Assembly (NCBI RefSeq): GCF_014174395.1
Contig: NZ_JABEQD010000015.1
Coordinates: forward strand, 32,433-96,432
DNA: 64,000 bases
Reading direction: 5' to 3'
From: Gluconacetobacter aggeris
Lineage (GTDB): Bacteria > Pseudomonadota > Alphaproteobacteria > Acetobacterales > Acetobacteraceae
The notes beneath the pieces are model-generated. The model worked only from the letters and a program-made list of their open reading frames with translations, made no database searches and had not been told where the DNA came from. The position numbers and the translations under genes are program-made. This document shows positions 17,701 to 26,971 of this stretch, one piece after another. Numbering within the stretch: the stretch's first letter is position 1; the number at the start of each line of letters is the position of its first letter.

Positions 17701-18153
17701 ATGATTATTCTTGCCCCGTCGAGTGAAGCAGTCGTGACCATCCAACGGAACGGCGACGCGACAATCGTCAAAATCGAGCGGACGCCGGACCGCGCCCATT
17801 CGCCGGTCGAGAGGGAGAACGGCCGCAGCGCCGCTGTTCCTCTCCCGGGCGACTGGGCCGTTCCGCCGTCGACGATACGCACAGACCCGTCTCGCGTGCT
17901 TGCGCCGCCAAGACTGAGGACTCTTGTATCGGCCAGTCTCTTTGCGCTTGTGTGCGGCCTGACATGGCATTGGGCGACGGGCTCTGCGCATGACGGTAGC
18001 TCCGCGGACTCAGCATCGCTTGCTCGTCGAACCGTAGGGGAGACTATACGGGGGCCAAACGCCGCGACGGACACTCCCCCGCCGACAATCCGTCAGGTCC
18101 CGCCAGGTCAGCCGAACCCGGGAGGGCCGAACGCAGCGTTCGGACTTGACTAG
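17701..18153 (+). CDS. Bitopic membrane protein of the transfer operon, function unknown
   Basis: 150 aa, preceded by GAGAGG. A cytoplasmic N-terminal part of about 75 residues contains strands (VVTIQRNGDATIVKIE). One membrane helix follows (about 79-95, LVSASLFALVCGLTWHW), then a Pro/Gly-rich periplasmic tail. It ends 3 bases before trbC. No family recognised. Position and topology suggest a partner of TrbC. Confidence 0.6.
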   Translation: MIILAPSSEAVVTIQRNGDATIVKIERTPDRAHSPVERENGRSAAVPLPGDWAVPPSTIRTDPSRVLAPPRLRTLVSASLFALVCGLTWHWATGSAHDGSSADSASLARRTVGETIRGPNAATDTPPPTIRQVPPGQPNPGGPNAAFGLD

Positions 18154-18156
18154 AAG

Positions 18157-20409
18157 ATGGCCGTCATCCGCCGCCAGATAGACGGCCCTCAGGACTTTCA
18201 CGAGCAAGCGGGTGGCCTGTCCTATCGCGACACCCGACGCCTCTCTCAGCATGTCGGTGAACTTCTCACTACCAGCTTTTCCGCCGTCGGCCTCGTCGCA
18301 CTCGCGATCCTGACGGCCGTGGTGCCCGCCTTAACCACACTGACACTCCCGTTGGCGGCTGCATACGCCGCTTACGTCATGACAAGGCCGGTGACGCTTC
18401 CGCTGCGGCTGCCGGCGAATGCCGGGAGGAAGGATTACGGGAACCCGGTGCCCGACCCGAAAAGACCAGGTGTCGAGATTCCGGGCCCCCCTACCGGAGA
18501 CTGGCTACTCGGCTGGGACGAAGTCACCGGCCAGCAAATCTGGCTGTCCGGCAATGACCTGACGATGCATGGAGTTGCGCCAGGCGCAACCGGATCTGGC
18601 AAAACCCAACTGATTTATAGCCTGCTGTGCAATGCTCTGGCTCAAGGCACCGGCTTTACGATCGTCGACGGCAAGGCGAGCAACAACCTCCCCTTTACCA
18701 TCATGGCAATGGCCCGGCGCTGGGGCCAGGAGGCGAACGTCCGGATCATCAACCTGATGGTTTCCGGCGGAGATCGGCGCACAAATACCTGGAACATGTT
18801 TGCATCGGTCAATGCGGAGGGCATGACCGAACTGTTTCTTACGCTATTCGTTCCTGAAGAAAGCAAGGGTGGCGGCGGAAATTCAGACCATTTCCGCAAC
18901 CGTGCTGAATCGCTCATCCGGGGCATGGCCTACGTCTTCGTGTGGGTCCGAGACAATCTCGGCGTTCCCATCACCGCAGAGACTGTCCGGACAATGTTCA
19001 GCGATATTGACCGGCTGCGCTTACTGTATAGCGAAAGGCGCTTCAGCTATTACGATGCGGATCAGGGCGTCGCGTGTGAGACCATACTCCCGGAACACTT
19101 CCCCACTTCGTTGCTCAACCCGGTAAGGGATTACGTCAGCGAGACAGGCGGCTTTTCGGACAAAAAAGACGTCAGCGAGCAGGACAAGGTTCGGGAGCAG
19201 CACTCATACGTCGTCGGCGGATTCGGCAAGACGTTCACTCAGATGTCGTCGACTCTCGGCCATGTCTTCGGCTGTAATGTCGGTGACATCGACTTCCGCG
19301 ACATAATATACAATCGGCGAATTCTCGTCGTTCTTCTGCCGTCTCTCGAAAATCATCCCGATACGAACCGCGCGCTCGGCAAAGCAGTTATCACCGCTCT
19401 TCGGTACGCGCTCGCCGCCGCATTGGGTACGTCGATCGAGGGAGACTACGAGGACCTCGTTGCCAACCGACCATCCTCATCAAAAGTGCCGTATCCGATG
19501 GTCCTGGACGAAGTCGGACAGTTCGCGACCCGAGGTATCGATTCCATGATGGCACTCGGCCGAGAGTTGAATGTCTTCCTCCTCATCTCGTTCCAAGAGG
19601 TCGGCACGCTTTATGCGACCCTCGGTCGCGACTTTACCGTGCCCCTTCTGGGGAACCCGAAACTCAAGATCCTCATGAACGTCGAGGACGCAGGTCCGAC
19701 CCGGCAGTGGATCGAGGAATCCGGGGGCACAATGCCGGTCACGGTGCTCCCAGGTTACGACAACTCTTCCCCGTTGGGTCTCTACGCCGACCAGCAGCGC
19801 GCCGATATCCGGGAGGTAAAAAGGGTGTCGTGGAGCGACATCCAGAAACTGAGGCAGGGGCAGGCCATCATCCTGTTCCGCGGACGACGCATCTATGCAC
19901 GACTCTTCTATGCCGGCGTCCGCCCTGAGGGCGTCAACCGGGTTTTCCCGACGCTTCCCCCTGTGCCTGAGCGCCTCGTCTCGTCTTCATCTCCGGTAGT
20001 AGAGAGCGTTGCCCGTCACCTTGCGGCAGGGGCGGATCTTGTCGAACCGGACCGCCTGCCGGGACTCACCGGCGGTCTCAGGGCGTTGTATTCGCGCCTG
20101 GCCATCATCGTCGGCGAGGATGCATCACCTCTTCAGGACGCGGAAGACCTGCTCACACTCAACGGGGAGGAAATCAGACCTGCTCCAGACCCATTTGCGG
20201 GGCTATTCCGAAATCTGATCCAACCGGCGGAGCAAACGCCGGAGACGAAGGAGCCGCTCGATCGTTCGGTCGACCAGGCGCTCTGCGACGAACTGGTCGC
20301 TTTTGAAATGGCCATGGGAGCGTCGGAGGCGACGGCGAAAGGCAGGATCGTCCACGCGCTCAACCTTCACGCGCGAGTTACGCACAAGCACCGCTCAGGC
20401 GCCGCATGA
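18157..20409 (+). CDS. trbC: TrbC/DotL, type IV coupling ATPase
   Basis: 750 aa. Two N-terminal membrane segments (about 38-75) precede the P-loop NTPase domain with Walker A GATGSGKT at about residue 143 and Walker B YPMVLDEVGQF at about 446. The size and the C-terminal extension after about residue 600 fit IncI TrbC and DotL. It brings the relaxase-DNA complex to the channel. The next small gene overlaps by 4 bp. Confidence 0.9.
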   Translation: MAVIRRQIDGPQDFHEQAGGLSYRDTRRLSQHVGELLTTSFSAVGLVALAILTAVVPALTTLTLPLAAAYAAYVMTRPVTLPLRLPANAGRKDYGNPVPDPKRPGVEIPGPPTGDWLLGWDEVTGQQIWLSGNDLTMHGVAPGATGSGKTQLIYSLLCNALAQGTGFTIVDGKASNNLPFTIMAMARRWGQEANVRIINLMVSGGDRRTNTWNMFASVNAEGMTELFLTLFVPEESKGGGGNSDHFRNRAESLIRGMAYVFVWVRDNLGVPITAETVRTMFSDIDRLRLLYSERRFSYYDADQGVACETILPEHFPTSLLNPVRDYVSETGGFSDKKDVSEQDKVREQHSYVVGGFGKTFTQMSSTLGHVFGCNVGDIDFRDIIYNRRILVVLLPSLENHPDTNRALGKAVITALRYALAAALGTSIEGDYEDLVANRPSSSKVPYPMVLDEVGQFATRGIDSMMALGRELNVFLLISFQEVGTLYATLGRDFTVPLLGNPKLKILMNVEDAGPTRQWIEESGGTMPVTVLPGYDNSSPLGLYADQQRADIREVKRVSWSDIQKLRQGQAIILFRGRRIYARLFYAGVRPEGVNRVFPTLPPVPERLVSSSSPVVESVARHLAAGADLVEPDRLPGLTGGLRALYSRLAIIVGEDASPLQDAEDLLTLNGEEIRPAPDPFAGLFRNLIQPAEQTPETKEPLDRSVDQALCDELVAFEMAMGASEATAKGRIVHALNLHARVTHKHRSGAA

Positions 20410-20660
20410 AGGAGGATGTGGATCGCGTCGCAGAACTTCGGCGAATGCTGCGAGGCTATCGCAAGATGACGGCGGCGCTCCGCCGCCGGCTGCGCGCCTT
20501 CGGCTTCGACGTGGTGGAAACCAAAAAGCACGTTCGTCTACTCCCGATGGAGAATCCGAAGGCAGTGATCATCATCCCGTCTTCGGCCAGCGACAGTCGA
20601 GGCGGCAGAAACGCCGCCAGTGTCGTCGCCCGGAGATTGCGTTCGTCAGGTCACTCATAG
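20406..20660 (+). CDS. Small basic protein with HicA/dsRBD-like features
   Basis: 84 aa, coupled to trbC through ATGA. An N-terminal helix (YRKMTAALRRRLRAFG) is followed by FDVVETKKHVRLLP and a Ser/Asp/Arg segment SSASDSRGGRNAASVVAR. That pattern occurs in small plasmid and phage proteins with a dsRBD-like alpha-beta fold. It may bind nucleic acid. No HicB-like partner is adjacent. Confidence 0.55.
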   Translation: MKEDVDRVAELRRMLRGYRKMTAALRRRLRAFGFDVVETKKHVRLLPMENPKAVIIIPSSASDSRGGRNAASVVARRLRSSGHS

Positions 20661-20677
20661 CGGCCCGGCCGGCGCAT

Positions 20678-21399
20678 TCAGCGCCAGTCGTAGCGCGCTT
20701 CGATAATGCCGGCATCGCCCGTGAACACATGCCGCTCCAATGAGAACATGCCGTTGGGAATCACGAGCGAAAACCGATCTCCCCAGTCCAAGGTGGGGAC
20801 AGGAATGTTGCAATACCCGTGAACGCACCAGAGGTCCTGCGCGAGCTGCGCCACGCCGGTTTTCATGAACAGGACCGGATATGCCTTCCCCAGGGCGGCC
20901 GTGGTGTCCCGGACCCAGAAGAGCGGAGGAACCTCAGGCGTCCGCACGGCGACAGCCGCCGGCAGCGGGGTGCGCACCAGCAGTTGCCCATTGTGGGAAT
21001 GCTGGCCCCCACCACTTCAATATTGATGGGCGCAACGGGAAGGTCTGGGTAAGGGAAACGCCCGGCGAACAGATCACGGCCGCCCATAGCCTCGTCGGCG
21101 TAGACCATACCGTTCAAGTTGGCGTCTCCGGAACAGTAGGCATAAGCTTCAGAAGCAGCCGCCGTCACTAGGTCCTGGGCGTGGGCAGGATCGGTAAGGC
21201 ATTCCCCGACTTTCTGATTCACGTCTGCGCGCAGGACGAATTCGAGGTTCTCTCGGTTCAGAAGCGAGACGCCACGCGATTCAATCACCTCGGTTTTGCA
21301 TGCGGCAACGCCGACTGAGCGGACCCGAAGCCAGAAGAGCCATGTTGCGAGTTCGTGCACGTCAGCCGGTGAGAATACCTGGTTACGTCCTTCAGCCAA
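20678..21399 (-). pseudogene. Frameshifted gene downstream of the relaxase, function unknown
   Basis: The first frame (start at 21399, MAEGRNQVFSPADVHELATW) reads well to about 20985 (NIEVVGASIPTMG). The downstream frame then continues as QLLVRTPLPAAVAV to a stop at 20678. The switch occurs in the GGGC run near 20985-20990 and a single base would restore one frame of about 240 aa. Two separate overlapping genes are possible, because a GTG can start the second frame at 20977. It lies 33 bases downstream of the relaxase on the same strand. No family recognised. Confidence 0.55.
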
Positions 21400-21432
21400 T
21401 GTTCCGCTCCCTTCGCTGGACCTCGTGAGAGC

Positions 21433-24400
21433 CTAAAGGTCGCGGTCGGCCGATGGAACCCTGGAGGCGGCCCCCCTATCGCGGTCCGGATGTGAGTGCG
21501 CCGGCGAAGGCGGCGGGGGAGCGTTGTTCGGGCCACGGTGTGCGGATCGAAGCGGCCTCTCGTTCAATCGGCGAGCGGCGTCCAGAGCCGCCTGGGTGGC
21601 GAAGCCAGCCTTCCGTAGCTTTCGACTGACGTCATCCCACTGCTCGGGTTTGATCCCGTGAACCGGACGCTCGTCAATCTCGCGTCTGATCTGGCGCCCA
21701 GGTTCCTGCCCACGCTGTTGCGCGCGTTCGTTCTCATGGGACTGCCGGATCCAGCGCGCCGTCTGCTCATCGGCTGCCAGATCAGCCTTTGCCAGATCGA
21801 CGGCGAGGGACTTGTATGGGTGGCGTCCCATATCCGCGGCCAGACGGGTATAAAGGTCTTCCGTCGTGATGGGGCGAATATCACCAAGCGGTCGGGCCCA
21901 TGTTTCGGCTTCCCTCAGAGCACCTTCCGCGACCACGGTCCAGCACGCATAGACGTGCCGACTTTCGCCCACATAGGTGGTAAAGCCTGTGACCCCGGCC
22001 GACCCGCGCGGCATCGCGTTTACGTGCTCGTCCGAGGTGATCCCCTGTGCGGAATCGTGGGTCATCGCGTGGCCAAAGCCAAGGCGCAGCCGCCCGGACT
22101 CCTTATCGGCCAGGCGGGACCACGGCACCAATCCCACCCGTCCCTTGGCGTTCTCCAACACGATCCCCTCGTCTGACCATCCCTTGACCGTCACGAAGTC
22201 ACCATTGGATCCTAACTCACGCCACCTCGCGCCTCGATGCGTCGCGACCTGTGCGTGCGTTCTGCTGAAGAGGCGGAGCCGGTCACCTACAGAAATTGGC
22301 AGATCGTATATCTCGCCGCGCTGATCGATAGCCGCCCTGACGATCTCCTCGCGGCCAATCTCACCTCGCGCACGCAACCTCTCGCGAACAGCACGGCTCA
22401 AATCCATGACGTCCTCGTTTGTCGGCGCGGACATGGTGATACCGCGCGTCATACCGGCCTGAATGAGGATATCCCGGCGGCGCAAGTAGAGGTCCGCGAT
22501 ATGCGCGACGACCTGGTCATGATCGCCGCCGACCAGGCGTATCGTGCCGTCCTCGCGCTTCATGTCGATTGCCGCCCGCGCGCGAGCGGTGTCAGCCTGC
22601 CGCTGTTCATCCTCTGTCTTGGACAAGTCCCGACCCGAGGACCGGAAATGCCCGGCGATCTCGCGCCCCCGAGCGGACTTCTGGCGCACCGTACTAAGCA
22701 GTTCCGCCCGAGCTTCCGCTGGCAGAACGCGCATCATGAGTTCGACTCCGTCGCCGGCCTCGATGGCCTGGCCCTGCTCGCGATCGCCCAGCATACGCAG
22801 CGCGAAGCCCTGCTCCTGTTGAAACTCCAGGAGTTGCAGGTGCTGCCGGGGCGATACCTGGCTCACTTCATCGATCACCAGAACGCTATCTTTTCCGAGG
22901 ACCAGTTCGCCCGAGGCCATCCGCTTGAGCAACGGGGAAAGCGCGTAGCACTCAGTGATCCCGGCGTCCTTCAGGGCCTCGGCCTGCCGCCACGCAATGG
23001 CAGTTCCAACGACGCGACGGCCGTCCGAATGCCATGCGTCGACGAGAGGACGCAGAAGCGTCGTTTTGCCGGCACCTGCCACGCCCGTCAGAAAGGCGAG
23101 CCCTCCGGCCAGACCCAGACATCTTATCGCAGCAAGCTGGGCCCGGCCGTGCTCGGGCTCCCGATCGAAATCGAGCCCAGATCGCTCGATCGCGGCCGCG
23201 AGGGCTGCTTCGGAGAGCGCGCCAGCCCGCGTCCTCGATGAGACCGCAGCGAGCCGCGCCATTTCCTTCTCCACCCGGAGCTGCTCCGTCGTGGCGACAC
23301 GGACACGCCCTTCCTGCTCTTCTTTGATGAAAGCAACGTGCTTCCCGTCGATCTGGATGCCCCGTGCCTCGATCAAGTCCGCCACCCGCTCGACGTCCTC
23401 AGGTTCACGAATGCCTGCTGCGATGAGCCCGTGTGCGGCATGGGTACGAAAAGCGTCGCGGTCGATCACCGCCGCGGTCGCAAATTCTTTGGCGAGCAAG
23501 TCCGCCGCAATGCCATATGCCATGTCGAAGCGCTGTGCGTCGCTCCGTTCTCCGTAAGCGGCGTCTGTCAGCACAGTCTCATGGTGCCACCCGATCTCGG
23601 TCGCCTGCTCGCGCCAGATCTCGCGATCGTTCGATCCGTCGTATTTTTTCGAGCGATAGGCGAGATTTGCCGTGTGGAGGATGGAGAATTTCTGCGCGGC
23701 GCTCATCTCATTCCAGTCGAGCCCCTGGCGCTTCGCGTACGCTTTCGCCATCTGCGACGCCTGCTTGTTGCGCTTTGAGAAGAGCTCCTTCGCCTCCTGG
23801 GGAATACCGTCGATGACGATCGCCCGTCCCTTCTTGTCCACGCTCACCTGGATGCCAAGACCCCGCAACTCCCGCGCCAGTTCGGCCTGGAAATAGGCGC
23901 CGAACATGAACGAGGTCGTCTTCGTGATCCGCGCGCTATCGAGGGAGCCCAGATGTCCGCTCTCGGTCGCAACGGCGTTGAGCATGATGTTGTGGATATG
24001 CGCTTGCGGGTCTCCCGGCACAGGGATCTCCACTGCCGCAGTTGCGCCGTTCGGGCCGTCCTGGATCTTCATGGCTGGTCGGGCCGTATAATGGCGAAAG
24101 GAGACCCAGGCGACTTCACCTGCCTCCACATAGGACATTCCACCTTTGCCGCGTCGGGCAACGCCGACTTCCTTGGCAATGAATGCCATAGCCCGGTCAT
24201 TCGCCTTGTGGATCGCCAGCCAGATCAGAGCCTGCTCTGCCTTGGTGGCAGCGAACTCAGCCGCCAGCGTGACAGACTTATCGGGGGACGCGGTGAAATC
24301 GAAACCCGAGATGGTTCTCGTTGCATGAGCGCCCGCCCACTCCGCGCCGGTGTCTGCCCTCTTGCATTCGAACAGACGGGCCAATGCTTCATCCGTTGGG

Positions 24401-24633
24401 ATCTTCCCAACGTCGATCCCAAGGGCGTCAGTGATCCTGGTTCCAAGATTCGGCCCCCAGGCGCCCTTTCCGTCCCGACCGGTGTAATAGGTATTCAGGC
24501 GATCTCCTGACTCCACATCGCTCCGGTCCCTTTCGAACCGTACGTCCTTGCCCGGCTCGAGCTGATGCTCACGGAGATAGGCAACAATGAGCTTGCCGGC
24601 ACCTGCCGCCGTCAGTTTCCGATAGGTAATCAT
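21433..24633 (-). CDS. MOBF (TrwC/TraI-type) relaxase-helicase
   Basis: 1066 aa. The N-terminal TrwC relaxase domain has tyrosines Y49-Y50 (LNTYYTGRDG) and the metal-binding histidines at H212 and H214 (PQAHIHNIML). The C-terminal half is a RecD-like helicase with Walker A GVAGAGKTT at about residue 520 and Walker B VLVIDEVSQ. It should nick oriT, stay covalently bound to the 5' end and unwind the donor plasmid. IncI plasmids normally use a MOBP relaxase (NikB), so this pairing with an IncI-like transfer machine is a mosaic. Its start overlaps the stop of the upstream small gene (TGATG). Confidence 0.92.
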   Translation of the reverse strand: MITYRKLTAAGAGKLIVAYLREHQLEPGKDVRFERDRSDVESGDRLNTYYTGRDGKGAWGPNLGTRITDALGIDVGKIPTDEALARLFECKRADTGAEWAGAHATRTISGFDFTASPDKSVTLAAEFAATKAEQALIWLAIHKANDRAMAFIAKEVGVARRGKGGMSYVEAGEVAWVSFRHYTARPAMKIQDGPNGATAAVEIPVPGDPQAHIHNIMLNAVATESGHLGSLDSARITKTTSFMFGAYFQAELARELRGLGIQVSVDKKGRAIVIDGIPQEAKELFSKRNKQASQMAKAYAKRQGLDWNEMSAAQKFSILHTANLAYRSKKYDGSNDREIWREQATEIGWHHETVLTDAAYGERSDAQRFDMAYGIAADLLAKEFATAAVIDRDAFRTHAAHGLIAAGIREPEDVERVADLIEARGIQIDGKHVAFIKEEQEGRVRVATTEQLRVEKEMARLAAVSSRTRAGALSEAALAAAIERSGLDFDREPEHGRAQLAAIRCLGLAGGLAFLTGVAGAGKTTLLRPLVDAWHSDGRRVVGTAIAWRQAEALKDAGITECYALSPLLKRMASGELVLGKDSVLVIDEVSQVSPRQHLQLLEFQQEQGFALRMLGDREQGQAIEAGDGVELMMRVLPAEARAELLSTVRQKSARGREIAGHFRSSGRDLSKTEDEQRQADTARARAAIDMKREDGTIRLVGGDHDQVVAHIADLYLRRRDILIQAGMTRGITMSAPTNEDVMDLSRAVRERLRARGEIGREEIVRAAIDQRGEIYDLPISVGDRLRLFSRTHAQVATHRGARWRELGSNGDFVTVKGWSDEGIVLENAKGRVGLVPWSRLADKESGRLRLGFGHAMTHDSAQGITSDEHVNAMPRGSAGVTGFTTYVGESRHVYACWTVVAEGALREAETWARPLGDIRPITTEDLYTRLAADMGRHPYKSLAVDLAKADLAADEQTARWIRQSHENERAQQRGQEPGRQIRREIDERPVHGIKPEQWDDVSRKLRKAGFATQAALDAARRLNERPLRSAHRGPNNAPPPPSPAHSHPDRDRGAASRVPSADRDL

Positions 24634-24902
24634 CAGGCCGGCCCGTCTTTTTCCGCAGCCGCCGAGATGCGATTGACCTGTTCGGTCAACGCGTCCAAGG
24701 CAGTTGTCTGCCGGTCCAGCGCTTCGGCAATCCTCCCCAGGATGTCCCGCAGCGTAGGTTCGTCACGGGTCTCAGGCGGGCTCACCATCTGGTGGATCTC
24801 GGCCAGAATCTGACCGTGGTGCTGCAGCACCGCGATGATGTGGAGTTGACCTCGGGATAGGGAGGTAAGAGGTTCGGGAGTTTGCGGAATACCGTCTGTC
24901 AC
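24633..24902 (-). CDS. Small relaxosome accessory protein candidate
   Basis: 89 aa from a GTG at 24902. Largely helical (LHIIAVLQHHGQILAEIHQMV, then LRDILGRIAEALDRQTTALDAL), possibly a coiled coil. It is translationally coupled to the relaxase and starts beside the proposed oriT, the position of TrwA in R388. I see no ribbon-helix-helix signature, so it is an analogue by position only. Confidence 0.6.
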   Translation of the reverse strand: MTDGIPQTPEPLTSLSRGQLHIIAVLQHHGQILAEIHQMVSPPETRDEPTLRDILGRIAEALDRQTTALDALTEQVNRISAAAEKDGPA

Positions 24903-24910
24903 GTAACGCG

Positions 24911-24948
24911 CCCCAAGCGGTGGATGATGCCGCTATTGTCCGGAGCAT
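24911..24948 (+). other. Candidate oriT core with MOBF-type nic site
   Basis: AGCGG (24916-24920), a 9-base loop and CCGCT (24930-24934) form a hairpin directly followed by TATTGTC (24934-24940). R388, the TrwC prototype, has a hairpin directly 5' of TATTGTC with the nick one base later. By analogy nic would be near 24941/24942 on the + strand. The T-strand would then run rightward, so the relaxase operon enters last and the 25-63 kb genes enter first. The match is short; the position next to the relaxase operon is the main support. Confidence 0.55.
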
Positions 24949-24949
24949 C

Positions 24950-24963
24950 TTTGTGACTGCGGC
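24950..24963 (-). promoter_or_regulatory. Copy of the GCAGTCACAAA motif upstream of the relaxase operon
   Basis: On the - strand the sequence reads GCCGCAGTCACAAA and ends 48 bases before the GTG of the accessory gene. It lies about 10 bases from the proposed nic site, so a protein bound here could control both relaxase expression and nicking. The rest of 24965-25084 shows a GC-rich palindrome (TGCGCCCAGGGGCGCG) but no gene. Confidence 0.45.
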
Positions 24964-25084
24964 CCGGCCGGTGCCATGTTGCTAAGGATGCGCCCAGGGG
25001 CGCGTCACAGTCGCAATCGACGCGTCGGACCGGCTATTTGATTCGCCATCCTGCCGGCGCCGAGAAGTGATATGGGCGGGGCAC

Positions 25085-25510
25085 TCACGAAGGCGAGCGA
25101 TCACCTCGGCTCGGGCGTGCCATTTGGCCTTCTGGCGACGGCTCCGCATCAGCGATACCTTTCACCGCAGCAAGTACAATGGGGTGGAGTCTCGCCGGAA
25201 TCCTTCTCATGAGAGCCAGCATCCGAATTTCGGCTGCGCTCTGCGCATAGCCAAGATGCTCCGGCTCATGCCCGGTCATAAGCCACTCTGGCGACGTGCC
25301 CAGCACCTCGGCAAGCGCTTCAATCTTCTCCTGCTTCGGAGCGGCGCGACCAGTCTCGTATTGCGAAACCGCCCCGCTACTGAGGCCAAGCGCCCGGCTG
25401 ACTTCGGCAACAGTAAGGCCTAGCGCATCCCGTCTCTCGCGGATCCGAGTGCCGATCTCCCGGGCCATGTCGCTGCGTGGGCGCCGGCTATGCAGATGGG
25501 TGTGGTTCAT
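25085..25510 (-). CDS. XRE-family helix-turn-helix regulator
   Basis: 141 aa from the ATG at 25510 (an internal ATG at 25468 is an alternative). The HTH domain is clear: IGTRIRERRDALGLTVAEVSRALGLSSGAVSQYETGRAAPKQEKIEALAEVL (residues of about 17-68, quoted in part as RERRDALGL and SSGAVSQYETG). A C-terminal tail of about 60 residues is not recognised. It is placed next to the proposed oriT and could regulate the mobilisation genes. Confidence 0.82.
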   Translation of the reverse strand: MNHTHLHSRRPRSDMAREIGTRIRERRDALGLTVAEVSRALGLSSGAVSQYETGRAAPKQEKIEALAEVLGTSPEWLMTGHEPEHLGYAQSAAEIRMLALMRRIPARLHPIVLAAVKGIADAEPSPEGQMARPSRGDRSPS

Positions 25511-25639
25511 GCGCGATTTTCGCCCGGCCGACGCGAGCCGTAAAGCCTTCGGCGGCGAGCGGCATTGGCACCATATCCAAGAACGCGCGGTCCTTCTGAC
25601 GCTGCCCTTCCGCACGCGGCGACAGCATCAACACGGTTC

Positions 25640-26760
25640 CATGCACAATCGAATCATCGAGATTCAAGCTCGTGAGCGGGTCACATCTATAACAGATTTT
25701 CCCTAACGCGGCCGTTTCATACGTTAGCCCCGCGCGCTGCTACAAAGGACCCTTTGAATAGACTCGCTGAACCACCGCAAGTCTCTCTCAAAGCGTAGCA
25801 GAAAGAAATATTCTCGGAAGGATGTGAAAAATACTGGCTCAGTAGCGAGTCTGCTCAGCTACTGAGCCTACTTGATAATTTTCATGACTCTCAGCATACC
25901 TTAGCTGCTCCGCAGAAAAAACGGGCGTTTCCTGCCGCCTTTTTCTGAGCCTCTCCAACGCCTGCTCATATATAAACCGATCGACACCATCAAATCTGAT
26001 TGACATTTTGTCACCCAAAAGGTTTCGAACTCATATAATCTCTTTTTTCATACGTAGACCCTTTGGAGCGCTCGCGTCAATGGAAAATCCAATATTGGTA
26101 TAGTATGGCACAACAGCAGGCAATGGACTCTCCAAATAAACTACACGCTTGTCAGTCAGGAAGCCAAAATTGTTAAACACCTCTACAGATATGGGTGCTA
26201 CGTTTCCTTTTATAGGGTTTATACTACCAGGAGCCCCCTGAATAAATTCAATTGTGACGTTTGAATTTTCTGCATTCTTTCCTCTGGATGCCTTTCCAAT
26301 AGCCATTCCGCACAAATCTGCTCCGTGCCAAATAGCCACGTCAATTTTTCTAATATATTTACTATAGTGCTCATTTATATAGAACCAGTTAAAAACTCGC
26401 GGCCTATTCTCTTCATATACCCATCGCTCGTTCGCATGTTTTATTGCGACTTGGTCGATTCCCACAATTCTTATAGACGGGTACTTTGCTTTCCATTCTA
26501 GCTCTACCGCGTCTCTTGCGGCAACCAAAAAAGATCGGTACCTTATCTTGGCAGATTTAAAAGTCATTACACGTCTCACTCATTATTTTATTCGGTAATA
26601 TTTATTATATTAATGTCTTTCTATGAATATTTGATCTATGCGCAATATAGTAATGCACTAGAACACTCATATATTAGTAATTAGCAACCAATATCCAGCC
26701 CCCTTAGTCCAACACTCGCTCATACTACGTCGACACTTGTGCTAACCACGCCTCATCTGC
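25640..26760. other. Low-GC island
   Basis: Base composition drops sharply from the GC-rich norm to AT-rich between roughly 25.7 and 26.75 kb. It holds one gene (26031-26567). The stretch 25640-26030 has no convincing gene. The stretch 26580-26760 is very AT-rich and probably contains that gene's promoter. The composition points to recent acquisition from a different donor. Confidence 0.7.
26031..26567 (-). CDS. GNAT-like protein on the low-GC island, function unknown
   Basis: 178 aa; ATG at 26567 chosen, with a GTG at 26579 possible. The middle and end (VAIWHGADLCGMAIGKASRG, ISVEVFNNFGF, YYTNIGFSID) resemble the last strands and the Y..xGF ending of GNAT acetyltransferases. A clean acetyl-CoA loop (Q/RxxGxG/A) is not visible, so catalytic activity is doubtful. 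Codon use is AT-rich, unlike every neighbour. It might be a cargo or modulator gene. Confidence 0.5.
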   Translation of the reverse strand: MTFKSAKIRYRSFLVAARDAVELEWKAKYPSIRIVGIDQVAIKHANERWVYEENRPRVFNWFYINEHYSKYIRKIDVAIWHGADLCGMAIGKASRGKNAENSNVTIEFIQGAPGSINPIKGNVAPISVEVFNNFGFLTDKRVVYLESPLPAVVPYYTNIGFSIDASAPKGLRMKKEII

Positions 26761-26971
26761 TCCACGCCCGAGTTTACGACTCGAGCCCCCCGGCCAACTC
26801 CGCACATCCCAACAACCGGTGCTTCTGGCTCTTAACGCCCCCCTTCAGGCTCGATCAACCCCCGGCGCACGACTGACGATGCGACCGCGCTTGTCATATC
26901 CTCTGTCAGGACAGCGGATCAAACTGCCACCGCAATCCGTTCCGGAGCGCTCGCTCTATTAGAGCAAAGTT

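Noticed and set aside
22237..23241. A 334-codon open frame on the + strand inside the relaxase
   Set aside because: It is the antisense shadow of the MOBF helicase domain, with no family motifs.
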